Virus record (IMG/VR): IMGVR_UViG_3300045454_000116
Location: 1 to 54,413 of that record
DNA: 54,413 nt
Source: a virus
Direction: 5' to 3' (one strand)
Part shown: positions 40,613 to 49,600 of the stretch, piece by piece
How positions within the stretch are numbered: position 1 is the first letter of the stretch
Layout of the letters: each line of letters opens with the position of its first letter
Program-made: the position numbers and the translations under genes
Notes under the pieces: generated by a model
Databases searched by the model: none
What the model saw: the letters and a program-made list of their open reading frames with translations, nothing else
Told to the model about the DNA's origin: nothing

Positions 40613-41808
40613 CGCATCTCCCGCACATCGCTTCGCGCGTGTTCAACACTCCGCTGATGATCGATTCGAAGAAACTCGCGGCGATCCTGGCCGTGCTGGC
40701 ACCGCGCCTCGGCCTGAAGCCGCCCGCCGTGGAGGCGGCCTTGCTCACCGAGCAGCGGTCGCGGAAGCCTTACGCCGTCACCGATGCCGGAGTCGCCGTT
40801 ATCGAAGTCTCGGGCAGCCTCGTGAACCGCGCCTCGGGCATGGACGCGCAGTCGGGACTGACCTCGTATGAGCAGTTGGGCAACGAGATTCTCGACGCCG
40901 CCACCGATCCGCAGGTGCGAGGGATCCTCTTGCGCCTGGACAGCTACGGCGGAGAGGCCAATGGCGCGTGGGACGTGGCGAGCCTCATTGAGGAAGCTGC
41001 GCGGCTGAAACCCGTCTGGGCATCGGTCGACGACTGGGCGCTGAGCGCCGGCTACCTGCTCGCCTCGGCCACGGACCGCATCTGGGTCACGCGCACGGGC
41101 GGCGTCGGCTCGGTAGGCATCATCGCCATGCATCTCGATCAGAGCGGCTGGGATGCCGCCAACGGTCTCCGCTACACGACGATCTTCGCCGGGGCCCGCA
41201 AGAACGATTTCAACCCGCACGAGCCGCTCTCCGATGGCGCCCGCTCGGTGCTCGTGGCCGAGGTCGACCGGCTCTACGGCATGTTTGTCGATACCGTAGC
41301 GCGCCGCCGTGGCCTGAGCGCCGCGGCCGTACGCTCGACCGAAGCCGGCATCTATTACGGCGAGGATAGCGTCGCCCAGGGTTTCGCCGACCGCGTGGGC
41401 GCGTTCCGCGACGCCCTGGCCGCGATGACCGAGTCGTTGTCAAAACCAAAGTTCACAAAAGGAGGCACAACTGTGTCTGAAGCAACCCAGGCGGCCGCGA
41501 GTCCGCCCGTTCTTGATCTCGCCGCCATTGAGGCGCAGGCCCGCGAGCAGGGCTACGCCGAGGCCGCCGAGATCGTCGTGCTGTGCTCGATCGCCGGCCG
41601 GCCCTCGTTGGCCGGTGATTTCATCAGCCGGCATCTGTCGGCGGCCGAGGTCCGCAAAGAACTGCTCGAGCTGCGGGCCGAGGCTGACAGGGATGAGATC
41701 CGGTCCCATGTGCTGCCGGAAGCCAGCACCAGGCCCGTGCAGAACCTCGATGAGAATCCGGTCGTCAAGGCCTGCCTGGCCTTGGCCGGAGGGAAAGGAG
41801 CGAAGTAA
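40609..41808 (+). CDS. S49-family head maturation protease (protein C type) with fused scaffold
   Basis: 399 residues. An SppA/S49 serine protease domain covers about residues 55-265: AVIEVSGSLVNRASGMDAQS, ILLRLDSYGGEANGAWDVAS, Ser146 in WALSAGYLLASATD and the probable general base Lys198 in GARKNDF, about 50 residues apart as in the family. The C-terminal 110 residues are helical and alanine-rich, like a scaffold. As in lambda C/Nu3, the protease processes the scaffold and portal during head assembly. A separate start inside this gene would give the scaffold alone (next entry). Confidence 0.93.
   Translation: MTHLPHIASRVFNTPLMIDSKKLAAILAVLAPRLGLKPPAVEAALLTEQRSRKPYAVTDAGVAVIEVSGSLVNRASGMDAQSGLTSYEQLGNEILDAATDPQVRGILLRLDSYGGEANGAWDVASLIEEAARLKPVWASVDDWALSAGYLLASATDRIWVTRTGGVGSVGIIAMHLDQSGWDAANGLRYTTIFAGARKNDFNPHEPLSDGARSVLVAEVDRLYGMFVDTVARRRGLSAAAVRSTEAGIYYGEDSVAQGFADRVGAFRDALAAMTESLSKPKFTKGGTTVSEATQAAASPPVLDLAAIEAQAREQGYAEAAEIVVLCSIAGRPSLAGDFISRHLSAAEVRKELLELRAEADRDEIRSHVLPEASTRPVQNLDENPVVKACLALAGGKGAK
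41473..41808 (+). CDS. Nested in-frame scaffold protein (Nu3-like)
   Basis: An internal GTG at 41473, in frame with the protease gene, lies seven bases after AAAAGGAGG, one of the best Shine-Dalgarno sites in the window and otherwise unexplained inside a coding region. The 111-residue product (VSEATQAAASPPVLDLAAIE onward) is the helical C-terminal domain, matching the lambda C/Nu3 organisation, where the scaffold is made from an internal start. Direct evidence is the site and frame; the role is by analogy. Confidence 0.7.
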   Translation: MSEATQAAASPPVLDLAAIEAQAREQGYAEAAEIVVLCSIAGRPSLAGDFISRHLSAAEVRKELLELRAEADRDEIRSHVLPEASTRPVQNLDENPVVKACLALAGGKGAK

Positions 41809-41811
41809 CCC

Positions 41812-42186
41812 ATGCCCGTTCAATCCGAATCGAACTACCTCGGCGACTGGCTCAAATTCGAAGAGGACAACCTCTACAGCCGCGACGAGGTCACCGTCGC
41901 GAGCGGCCAGAACCTGGCGACCGGCACGGTGGTGGGCATTATCACCGCAAGCGGCAAGGTGACGCAGCTTGCGCCGGGCGCGACAGACGGCTCTGAAACG
42001 GCCGCCGGCGTGCTCCTGAACGCCGTTGACGCAAGCGCTGCCGACAAGCCGGGCGTCATCGTCGCGCGCCACGCCATCTGCTCGGACAAAGGTCTCGTCT
42101 GGCCCGGCTCGATCACCGGCCCGCAAAAGACCGCCGCCATCAGTCAACTCGAAGCCCTGGGCATTCTCGTCCGGGAAGGAGCGTAA
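41812..42186 (+). CDS. Head decoration protein D-like
   Basis: 124 residues: YSRDEVTVASGQNLATGTVV, GIITASGKVTQLAPGATDGS, AAGVLLNAVDASAADKPGVI, then VARHAICSDKGLVWP. This beta-rich sequence matches the HDPD family (gpD-like) that stabilises the expanded capsid as trimers. Position between protease and major capsid genes is the expected one. Confidence 0.9.
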   Translation: MPVQSESNYLGDWLKFEEDNLYSRDEVTVASGQNLATGTVVGIITASGKVTQLAPGATDGSETAAGVLLNAVDASAADKPGVIVARHAICSDKGLVWPGSITGPQKTAAISQLEALGILVREGA

Positions 42187-42189
42187 CCC

Positions 42190-43200
42190 ATGCCGATGCT
42201 CAATCCATTCGCCACCGATGCGTTCAACATGGTCGCCCTGACGGCGGCCATCAACAAGATCCCCAACACCTACGGGCGCCTGGAGCAGTTGAACCTGATG
42301 CCCGCCACCGGTGTCCGCACCCGCACTATCATCATCGAGGAGATGAGCGGCGTGCTGAACCTGCTGCCCACGCAGCCCGTCGGCGCGCCCGGCACCGTGG
42401 GCACCCAGGGCAAACGGAAGGTGCGCTCGTTCGTCATCCCGCACATCCCGCACGACGACGCCGTGCTGCCCGAAGAGGTCCAGGGCATCCGCGCCTTCGG
42501 CTCGGAGTCCGAAACCGAGGCGCTCGCCGACTTGCTCGCCCTGAAGCTTCAGAACATGCGCAACAAGCACTCGATCACGCTCGAGCACCTGCGCATGGGC
42601 GCGCTCAAGGGCGTGATCCTCGACGCCGACGGCTCGGTGCTCTACAACCTTTACACCGAGTTCGACATCACGCCGAAGACCGTGAACTTCGCCCTCGGCA
42701 CGGCTTCGACCGAAGTGCTGCTCAAGGTGCTCGAAGTGAAGCGCCACATCGAGGACAACCTCAAGGGCGAGTTCATGACGGGCATCCTGTGCCTGTGCTC
42801 GCAGGGCTTCTACGACGCCTTCACGACGCATGCGAAGGTGAAAGAGGCCTTTCAGTATTACCAGCGCAACCAGCAGCTCGGCAACGACTACCGCTCGGGG
42901 TTCACCTTCGGCGGCGTGACGTTCGAGGAGTACCGCGGTCAGGCGACCGACGCCTCGGGAGCCGTGCGGAAGTTCATCGCCGACGACGAGGCGCACTTTT
43001 TCCCGCTCGGCACCGCGAACACCTTCCGGACGTTCTTCGCGCCGGCCGACTTCAACGAGACGGCGAACACCCTCGGCCTGCCGCTCTACGCCAAGCAGGA
43101 ACCGCGGAAGTTCGGGCGGGGCACGGACCTGCACACGCAGCAGAATCCGCTGCCCATCTGCCTGCGGCCCGAGGTGCTGGTCAAGGGAACGAAGTCCTGA
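42190..43200 (+). CDS. Major capsid protein E
   Basis: 336 residues of the phage capsid E (gpE) family: FNMVALTAAINKIPNTYGRL, TIIIEEMSGVLNLLPTQPVG, SFVIPHIPHDDAVLPEEVQG and ITLEHLRMGALKGVILDADG are characteristic. The C-terminal domain ends PICLRPEVLVKGTKS. It builds the HK97-fold icosahedral head. Preceded by a GGAAGGAG Shine-Dalgarno. Confidence 0.95.
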   Translation: MPMLNPFATDAFNMVALTAAINKIPNTYGRLEQLNLMPATGVRTRTIIIEEMSGVLNLLPTQPVGAPGTVGTQGKRKVRSFVIPHIPHDDAVLPEEVQGIRAFGSESETEALADLLALKLQNMRNKHSITLEHLRMGALKGVILDADGSVLYNLYTEFDITPKTVNFALGTASTEVLLKVLEVKRHIEDNLKGEFMTGILCLCSQGFYDAFTTHAKVKEAFQYYQRNQQLGNDYRSGFTFGGVTFEEYRGQATDASGAVRKFIADDEAHFFPLGTANTFRTFFAPADFNETANTLGLPLYAKQEPRKFGRGTDLHTQQNPLPICLRPEVLVKGTKS

Positions 43201-43202
43201 CC

Positions 43203-43508
43203 ATGAGCGTGTGGGAACAGGCGGTGAGCGACCTGAACGCGGCCGTCGTCCAAACGTTCGGCCGCGAGGTCGTCTACTTGCCCGAGGCGGGCGGCGCGGC
43301 GACGGTCCGTGCAGTGTTTCAGCCGGCGCGGGAAGCCGAAGACGCCTCGCCCGGAGTCTATGCGGTGCTGTTCGTGCGGCTCGCGGACCTGCCTGCGGCG
43401 CCCGTGCGCGGGGACGAGGTCGAGATCGAAGGCGTCCGCTACAAGGTCTTCGATATCGAGGCCGACGCCGAGGGCGCCGCCGTGCTTCGGCTACGCAAAG
43501 CCAACTGA
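43203..43508 (+). CDS. Head-tail connector protein (gpFII-like)
   Basis: 101 residues from ATG 43203, two bases after the capsid stop. VWEQAVSDLNAAVVQTFGRE, RAVFQPAREAEDASPGVYAV and EVEIEGVRYKVFDIEADAEG form the small beta-barrel pattern of FII-type attachment proteins that join the head to the tail. Its sequence is weakly conserved in general, so the assignment rests on size, order and the strand pattern. Confidence 0.7.
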   Translation: MSVWEQAVSDLNAAVVQTFGREVVYLPEAGGAATVRAVFQPAREAEDASPGVYAVLFVRLADLPAAPVRGDEVEIEGVRYKVFDIEADAEGAAVLRLRKAN

Positions 43509-43555
43509 CTTCCGGAAAATCTTCCGGAAGTCGGACTTCCGCCAGATCTGGCGGA
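43507..43555. repeat. Cluster of three nested palindromes between tail genes
   Basis: (1) 43507-43532, arms GACTTCCGGAA with loop AATC; (2) 43526-43540, arms GGAAGTC with one-base loop; (3) 43538-43555, a perfect palindrome TCCGCCAGATCTGGCGGA. The first contains the 22-mer found in reverse complement inside the ParB-like gene. It fills part of the 94-base gap before the next gene. Confidence 0.85.
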
Positions 43556-43602
43556 TGTTGGCGACTTATGGGCAATTGCGCACAAGTTCTCTGAGGCGAT
43601 TC

Positions 43603-44058
43603 ATGCCGAGCGTCCGCGTCTACCAGAAGAAGCAACTGCGGCTCGATCTGCTCAACTTCCGCCAGCGCCAAATGTATGAGCTCGGCGCGGCGGGCGTCGC
43701 GGCGGTGAAGGCGCGGCTCGCCGCGGCGCAAGGCCCGGAGGACTCGGCAGCCAAGCCGCTCACCAAGCGCTACGCGATCTTCAAGACCCGGAAGGGCAAG
43801 GGCAACAGCCGCAACCTGACCTTCTCGGGCGATCTGCTGCGCAACTTCCAGGTCCGCACGGTGAGCGAGAACCGCGCTAAGGCGAACGTTTCGACCCGCA
43901 AGGACCGGATCAAGGCCTGGGCCAACCAGAAGCGCGAGGCGTGGATGGTGTTCTCGCCGAAGAATAAGGCGGCGGTAGTTGAGGCCGCGCGGAAGATGTT
44001 GGACGCCATGAAGCCCCGTCTGATCGTCGAGCGAGTCCTGGGAGGAAAGCAGCGATGA
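43603..44058 (+). CDS. Minor tail/head-tail joining protein (virion morphogenesis type)
   Basis: 151 residues from ATG 43603. It is basic and helical (MYELGAAGVAAVKARLAAAQ; LTKRYAIFKTRKGKGNSRNL; TFSGDLLRNFQVRTVSENRA; ARKMLDAMKPRLIVERVLGG). This fits the HK97 gp10/gpZ-like neck or tail-completion proteins that follow the connector gene. The exact family is not certain. The stop overlaps the next gene start (ATGA). Confidence 0.65.
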   Translation: MPSVRVYQKKQLRLDLLNFRQRQMYELGAAGVAAVKARLAAAQGPEDSAAKPLTKRYAIFKTRKGKGNSRNLTFSGDLLRNFQVRTVSENRAKANVSTRKDRIKAWANQKREAWMVFSPKNKAAVVEAARKMLDAMKPRLIVERVLGGKQR

Positions 44059-44528
44059 TCGACCCGGCGGAACTCGTTAACAACCTCGTCACGCTGCTAC
44101 GCGACATCCCCGAACTGGTTGCGGAGATGAGCGGCGATGAGCAGCGGATCTTCGCTTACCACGACCAGTACCCAAAACGAGCGAGCCTCGCGGCCGCGAT
44201 TCACGACATGCCCGCGCCGGGGATCATGGTGGCCTGGCAGGGGACGACGCCGGGCAGTTTCGGCAGCGTCGACGTCTGGAAGCACCAGGTCACGCTTTAC
44301 CTGCGGGCGCGCGAGGCCTTTGACGGCGACCCGCCCACCGCCTACTACCGGCTGTTCTGGCTCATCACGAAGGGCGTTCCGACGTCGGCGGGTGTGCCGA
44401 TGCTCAACGCTACGGTCCATCCATCGTGCCACCCGATGGACCTGCCGCTCATTCAGCGACAGACCGACGCCGAAGGGCTCGACTACTTTGAAATGCCGCT
44501 CAGCTTTGTGGAGATGGGTGATGACTGA
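44055..44528 (+). CDS. Tail terminator-like protein
   Basis: 157 residues: MIDPAELVNNLVTLLRDIPE, RIFAYHDQYPKRASLAAAIH, GIMVAWQGTTPGSFGSVDVW, KHQVTLYLRAREAF and LPLIQRQTDAEGLDYFEMPL. The size, alpha/beta pattern and position before the tail-tube gene fit a tail terminator (gpU-like) that caps the tail and docks it to the head. Starts with an ATGA overlap and overlaps the next gene by 8 bases. Confidence 0.65.
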   Translation: MIDPAELVNNLVTLLRDIPELVAEMSGDEQRIFAYHDQYPKRASLAAAIHDMPAPGIMVAWQGTTPGSFGSVDVWKHQVTLYLRAREAFDGDPPTAYYRLFWLITKGVPTSAGVPMLNATVHPSCHPMDLPLIQRQTDAEGLDYFEMPLSFVEMGDD

Positions 44529-44691
44529 AACCGTGTTGATGCGCTCGCCCGACGGCGAGGTGCAGGAAGTGGAAGCCACGCCGGCAAAGATCGTGCCGCT
44601 CATGGTGGCTGGCTGGCGGCAAGTCACGGAAGAGGAGGTAACGCCTGATGTCCGTCGCTCGGATGCAGGAAATCCAGATCTGCTTCGGTAA
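44521..44691 (+). CDS. Small phage protein between tail terminator and tail tube
   Basis: 56 residues beginning MTETVLMRSPDGEVQEVEAT, with the motif KIVPLMVAGWRQVTEEE common in short phage proteins located in the neck/tail region. It overlaps the genes on both sides (8 and 44 bases). Function unknown. Confidence 0.55.
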   Translation: MTETVLMRSPDGEVQEVEATPAKIVPLMVAGWRQVTEEEVTPDVRRSDAGNPDLLR

Positions 44692-45688
44692 GCAGAAGCA
44701 GGCCGACATCGCTACGCCTAACACCGGCGTGCAGATGTGGCAGTTGCGGAAGCTGAACGCCGCGCTCGCCAACCCGAAACTCAACACCGAAAACGACGCC
44801 GAGGAGTTCGGCAAGGGCCACGAGTTTCCGACGCAGTCCTTCCAGACGTCCTGGGACGTCAACGGGACGCTCGAGAAATATCTCGGCGCGGAGATCGGCG
44901 CCTGGGCAATGGCGTTCGGCCTGGGGAAGGTCGTGAAGTCGGGCACGACGCCGAACTTCACCTACACCTGCACGCCGCTATTCCCGGCCTCGGGCGATGC
45001 TGCTGAGTTACCCTACTTCTCTTTCGTCGAGCAGATCCGCCCGGGCGCGGGCGTCGTCGTCGACCGGATGGCGGTGGGCTGCGTGGTCGAAGGCTGGACC
45101 ATCTCGATCGGCTCGGGGCCGGGCCGGGCGAACTCGAAGATCACGGTCGAGTTCGTGGGCTCGGGCAAGACCACTGAGCCCTCGGGCATTACCATGCCGG
45201 CGGCGACGATTGAAAAGCTCCTGCCGTCGGCGTCCCTTGCGCTCTCGATTAACGGCGTCAACTACGTCTCGAACAAGAACATCGTCTCGCTCGAGACCTC
45301 CTGGAAGAACAACGTCCGGCTCGATGGCGGTTTCTATCCCGGCTCGGGCTTCCAGACGCCTGGCGATGGCGCAAGTGGGGCGATCCGCGGCCGCCTCGAG
45401 TTCGGCAACCGCCAAGGAACGCTGCGATTCGTCGCCCGCTTCGAGAATGGCTCGACGGAACTCACGAAGCTCAAGAGCCAGTCCACGGGCACGGCGGTGC
45501 TGGCGCTCACCTACGACGCGAACAACTCGCTCGAAATCACCTGGCACAGGGTCTCTTTCGCCTCGGCCGAGGTCGGTGAGACGGACGGCATCGTCACCGT
45601 GTCGGTCGAATGCCTGCCGATGTGGGACGAAACCAACGGCATCGTCTCGGCGGTGGCCAAATGCAATGTGGACGGAATCGCTCAGTAG
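44648..45688 (+). CDS. Tail tube protein
   Basis: 346 residues, beta-rich, with ADIATPNTGVQMWQLRKLNA, SWDVNGTLEKYLGAEIGAWA, GWTISIGSGPGRANSKITVE and ALSINGVNYVSNKNIVSLET, features of siphovirus major tail (gpV-type) proteins. It is followed by the tail-chaperone gene, as expected. An ATG with AAGAGGAGG upstream sets the start. Confidence 0.85.
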   Translation: MSVARMQEIQICFGKQKQADIATPNTGVQMWQLRKLNAALANPKLNTENDAEEFGKGHEFPTQSFQTSWDVNGTLEKYLGAEIGAWAMAFGLGKVVKSGTTPNFTYTCTPLFPASGDAAELPYFSFVEQIRPGAGVVVDRMAVGCVVEGWTISIGSGPGRANSKITVEFVGSGKTTEPSGITMPAATIEKLLPSASLALSINGVNYVSNKNIVSLETSWKNNVRLDGGFYPGSGFQTPGDGASGAIRGRLEFGNRQGTLRFVARFENGSTELTKLKSQSTGTAVLALTYDANNSLEITWHRVSFASAEVGETDGIVTVSVECLPMWDETNGIVSAVAKCNVDGIAQ

Positions 45689-45699
45689 AGAGAACTCTC

Positions 45700-46302
45700 A
45701 TGTTTGACGCAAAGCAACCCATCACCATCCACCTGCGCACGCCCGAGGGCGTGAAGACGGTCCGCGTGCGCTTCCCGACTGATGAGGAATGGATCGACCG
45801 CCAGAAGAAGCGCAAGGTCATCGTGAAGCAACTGGGGCGCGGCGTGTCGGAAACGACGATCCCCGACTCGGCAGAAGCCGACGCCGCCCTGCTCGCGAAG
45901 ATCCGGGTGCCTGAGGAGAATGCGCCGGAAGTCGATGCCTTCGAGGCCAGCCGCATTATCGAGCAGTTGAGCCAGGCGGATGTGGATGATGTGGCCCAAG
46001 TCGGCGACGCCTTCCGGGTGACCCTCCGTGTCCTGGGCGGTACAGTGACGCACCTGCTCAAGATGCCTTCGGCCAAGGACGTCTTCGAATACCGCCGTGG
46101 CTTCGCGCGGGTACTCGATCTGCCCTACAACCGCCAGGAACTGATTATCAACCTCGCCCCTGCGGCCACGCTCTTCAAGAAGCTGCTCGAATCCTCCGAG
46201 GGCTACGCGGGCGACGTGCCGATCATTCACCAGGCCGTCGCGGTGAAAGCCGCCATTGACGCTCTGGACGGCGCGTTCCAGGAGTCCAGCGACCCAAACT
46301 GA
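45700..46302 (+). CDS. Tail assembly chaperone, short (G-type) form
   Basis: 200 residues from ATG 45700 (MFDAKQPITIHLRTPEGVKT). Helical middle and C-terminal parts (FEASRIIEQLSQADVDDVAQ; DVFEYRRGFARVLDLPYNRQ). Position between the tail-tube and tape-measure genes, and the frameshift signal at its end, identify it as the gpG equivalent that coats the tape measure during tail assembly. Ends in PN-stop inside the slippery sequence. Confidence 0.85.
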   Translation: MFDAKQPITIHLRTPEGVKTVRVRFPTDEEWIDRQKKRKVIVKQLGRGVSETTIPDSAEADAALLAKIRVPEENAPEVDAFEASRIIEQLSQADVDDVAQVGDAFRVTLRVLGGTVTHLLKMPSAKDVFEYRRGFARVLDLPYNRQELIINLAPAATLFKKLLESSEGYAGDVPIIHQAVAVKAAIDALDGAFQESSDPN

Positions 46303-46631
46303 CGCCCGGGGAGTGGCCTGAAAAACCCTCCCTCCGATTCCTGATTCACTGGGCGCTCCGCCGGGAGGAACTCTGCGACCCCGGCCTCTGCCCAGACGCT
46401 CCCGACGATGGCGGCCGCTGTGATCACTGCCCACTCGACAAACTCGATGCGGCGCAATCCTCCGAGGCGGGACTGTTGCTCCGGCGCGCGATCGACCTAC
46501 GTGCAGCGCTGAAGTTGGGTATCCGCATCAGCCTCGATGAGATTCGTGCAGATGAGTTCCATGCGTTGGTGGTGCTCGAAGAGGAACGCGACGCATTAGA
46601 TCGCGAGCAGATGAACGCACATGGCCGATAA
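45700..46631 (+). CDS. Tail assembly chaperone, long (GT-type) frameshift product
   Basis: If ribosomes slip at 46293-46299, the 200-residue short form is extended by 110 residues read from CTG at 46299 to TAA at 46629-46631. The extension (LTPGEWPEKPSLRFLIHWAL onward) has a Cys cluster (CDPGLC then CDHC), a helical C-terminus (LRRAIDLRAALKLGIRISLD) and ends 11 bases inside the tape-measure gene. This is the gpGT architecture of long-tailed phages: the G part binds the tape measure and the T part recruits tail-tube subunits. The extension has no good start of its own, so frameshifting explains the otherwise empty 46303-46620 interval. Confidence 0.8.
46293..46299 (+). promoter_or_regulatory. 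Programmed -1 frameshift slippery site CCCAAAC
   Basis: The heptamer is in the required register (C CCA AAC in the zero frame) and is followed immediately by the zero-frame TGA. Both tRNAs can re-pair one base back (CCC, AAA). The -1 frame is open from here to 46631. Confidence 0.85.
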
Positions 46632-49600
46632 CAGGCTCGAGCTTGTCGTCGAAGTCGACACCAACAGGGCCAATGCGTCCATCAAGAGCGTCAACGCGAG
46701 TCTGTCGAGCATGGAAGCGTCGGCGGTGAAGACCGCCCGAGGCGCGGCGCAGGGAATCGATGGCATGACCGCATCCATGGTGAAGGGCGCCACGGCGGGT
46801 AACCTGCTCGCCGACGCGATCAAGAGCGCGCTCACCTGGGCCAAGGAGTTCACGGTCGGCTCCGTCATGATGGCAGCCGAGAATGCCAAAGCCGAGGCTT
46901 CGCTCAAGGCGCTGGCCAACGCGCACGGCGTGGGGGCGGCAGCTGCGGCCAGGCAAGTCGCCGCGATCGAAGAGATCGGCTTCGAGTACACCGAAGCGGC
47001 GCACGCCGTGCAGCGGCTGATCGTGGCCGATCTGGAATTGTCGAAGGCGCAGGGTCTGGCGAAACTCGCCAAAGACGCAGCGGCGGTCCAGAACATCGCC
47101 GCCGGCGAGGCTCTGGAATCCATCGTGATGGCCATCGAGTCCGGCGCCTCGCGGGGCTTGCGCACCTTGGGCTTGTTCGTCGACTTCCAGAAGGAAGCTC
47201 AGATCGCCCAGCTTCAGCTCGGCCGCACCCTAACTGAGACCGAGGAGAAGCAGCTCCGCTACAACGCGGTGATCCGCGAAGGCGCCAAGATCCAGGGAGC
47301 ACACGCGGCCGCCTCGCAGACGGTCGAAGGACAACTGGGTGCGCTGCGGCGTGAGTTCAACAACCTCCGCGAAGACATCGGATCTCAGTTCCAGGACGAC
47401 TTCAAGGCGCTGATTGGCAACCTGCGAGGTCTGGTCGGCTGGCTGCGGGAGAATACCGAGATGCTCCAGAAGTTCGGTGAGGTCGCGCTGTGGGTGTCGG
47501 GCATCCTGGCGGCTTATGCCCTGGTCGACAAGATCATGGCGCTCGCGAAGTCCATCGCCGCGCTTCAACTGGCCAGCATCAACCCCTATGCTCTGCTCGC
47601 AGTGGGCGTCGTCGCTGCGGGATTCGCCATCTACTCGCAGTGGAAGGACACCCAGGATCGGCTTCAGGCCCGCTTCGACGAGATGCAGCGGAAGGCCCTG
47701 CGCGAGGATCTCTTCAGCGGGCGGACGAGCGTCGATGCCCTGCGCAAGCAGGGGATGACCGACGAAAAGATCCGCGAACTCATCAGCGGCAGAAGGTGGC
47801 TGCCTGGCGAGCAGCCATTCGAATATGAAGGGCCCAAGCTGACCATCAAAACGTCGCCGGAGCCGGACCTCGAAGCGCTGAAACGAGCAGCCGAGATCCG
47901 GAAGCGCCAGTTGGAAGTGGAGCGGGAGAGCGCACGGGCCCTGGAGGAATCGCGGCGGCGCAGTCTGACGGGTTTCGCTCGGGACGTGGCCGAGGTCCAG
48001 GAGCAGATTCGCAAGTGGACGACCTTCGTCGACGAGCGCGGCAACGAGCAGCGGATCGCGCTGACGCGCGCGGCGTGGGAGAACGTCATCGGCGAACTGC
48101 GCGAGCGCCTGGCCAACTGGCAAAAGGAAGTCCAGGAGACCAACCGCAAGAACCTCAATGAGTATCTGGCCGCGGAGGAAGAAGCCGCGCGCCGGCGGCT
48201 GGAGATCGAGTCCCACCTGTTTAGCCAGCGGCTGACCTACAACGAGGAGATTGCGAAGCGAAACCTCGATCACCTGGAGCAGATCCTTGGCATTGACGAG
48301 ACGCAGGCCGGGATTGCACGCGAGGCCCAACTGCGTGCGCTCGACGCCACGAACGCGCAGACTTTGGAACAGAAGGTCGCTGTCGAGCAGCGCAAGGCGG
48401 CGATCGAGGTTGAGTACCTCACGCGGGTCCACGAGATCCGCATGCGACTGTTTGACCTCGAAACCTCTCGAATGGCCATCGAGGAAGAGGCGCAACTCAA
48501 GCGGCTCGGCTATCGGGCCGACGAGATCCAGGCGCGGATCGCCGAACTCACTGCGCAACGGGATGAGATCCGGCGGTTCCAGCAGGAGGCCACCGACGCC
48601 GCGATCCAGGGCGCGCGAGAGACTGCTGCAATCCGCCAGACGCAGTTGGTGCGCGACCACAACCAGCGGATCTTTGACTCCTTCAAACGCCAGGCCGAAG
48701 GAGTCTTCGACGCGCTGCTCACCAAGTCGCAGTCTATCTGGTCGGCCATCGGCAACTCGCTCAAAACAGCGCTGCTCACCGCCATCAAGGACGTGGTCAG
48801 CTCGCGCGTGGCCGCGATGCTGATGCAGTTATTCACCGGCACCCGAGTGTCGTTGACTGGTGGAGGTTCTTCCGGAAGCGGCGCGCTCGGCAGGCTTGGC
48901 GGACTGCTCGGCATCGGTGCGGCGCCGGTCTTCGGACAGGGCGGCGGTGGCCCCATTCCCGGCGGCGCGGCTGGAGGGTGGGGCACGCCTCCATTCATCC
49001 CATCGAACAGCGGCGGCTTGAGCGGCCTGCTCGGCGGCTGGAAGGATTTTCTCGGCTTCGGCGGCGGCGTCCAGTACGCCCCTGGCAAGGCCGTGACCTG
49101 GGAAGCGGCGACCATGGGCCAGAAGCTCTCGGCTCTGGGCCGGTCCAATGCCGCGCTGCTTGGTGGCGCGACGCTCGCCCTGATGGGCCTCCAGCGCGGC
49201 GGCGTTTCCGGTCTCGCCATGACCACCGCCGGCGGCGCGATGATCGGCTTCAAGTATGGCGGGCATCTCGGCGCGGCGATCGGGGCCGGAATCGGCTCGG
49301 TCGCCGGACTGGTGCGGCTGTTCGTCAAAGGCGCGCAAGAGAAGGCCCGCGAGAAGATCAAGGCCACCTACGGCGTCGACATCCGCGACAACAGCGTCCT
49401 GAAGCAGATCGTCGACATCGCCAAACAAGGTTTTGGCGGCAATCTGGAGGCGGCCATCCGCAGCCAGCAGATCCGCGACCTAGTCGAGTTGTACGCGCTG
49501 TCGACCGGCCAGAGTACTTCCGGACTCCCGGCCACCGTACGCCCGGTGTCTCTCCTTCAGCAAGGCGGCGGGCTGTTTCAGACGAACTCGGGTGGGCTGT

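Noticed and set aside
41440-43731. A 763-codon open frame on the minus strand opposite the protease, decoration and capsid genes
   Set aside because: Long antisense frames are expected in GC-rich coding DNA; the plus-strand genes are clearly recognised and no Shine-Dalgarno supports the antisense frame.
44737-45707. Arg/Ser-rich frames overlapping the tail-tube gene
   Set aside because: Out-of-frame readings of a recognised structural gene with no start signals.
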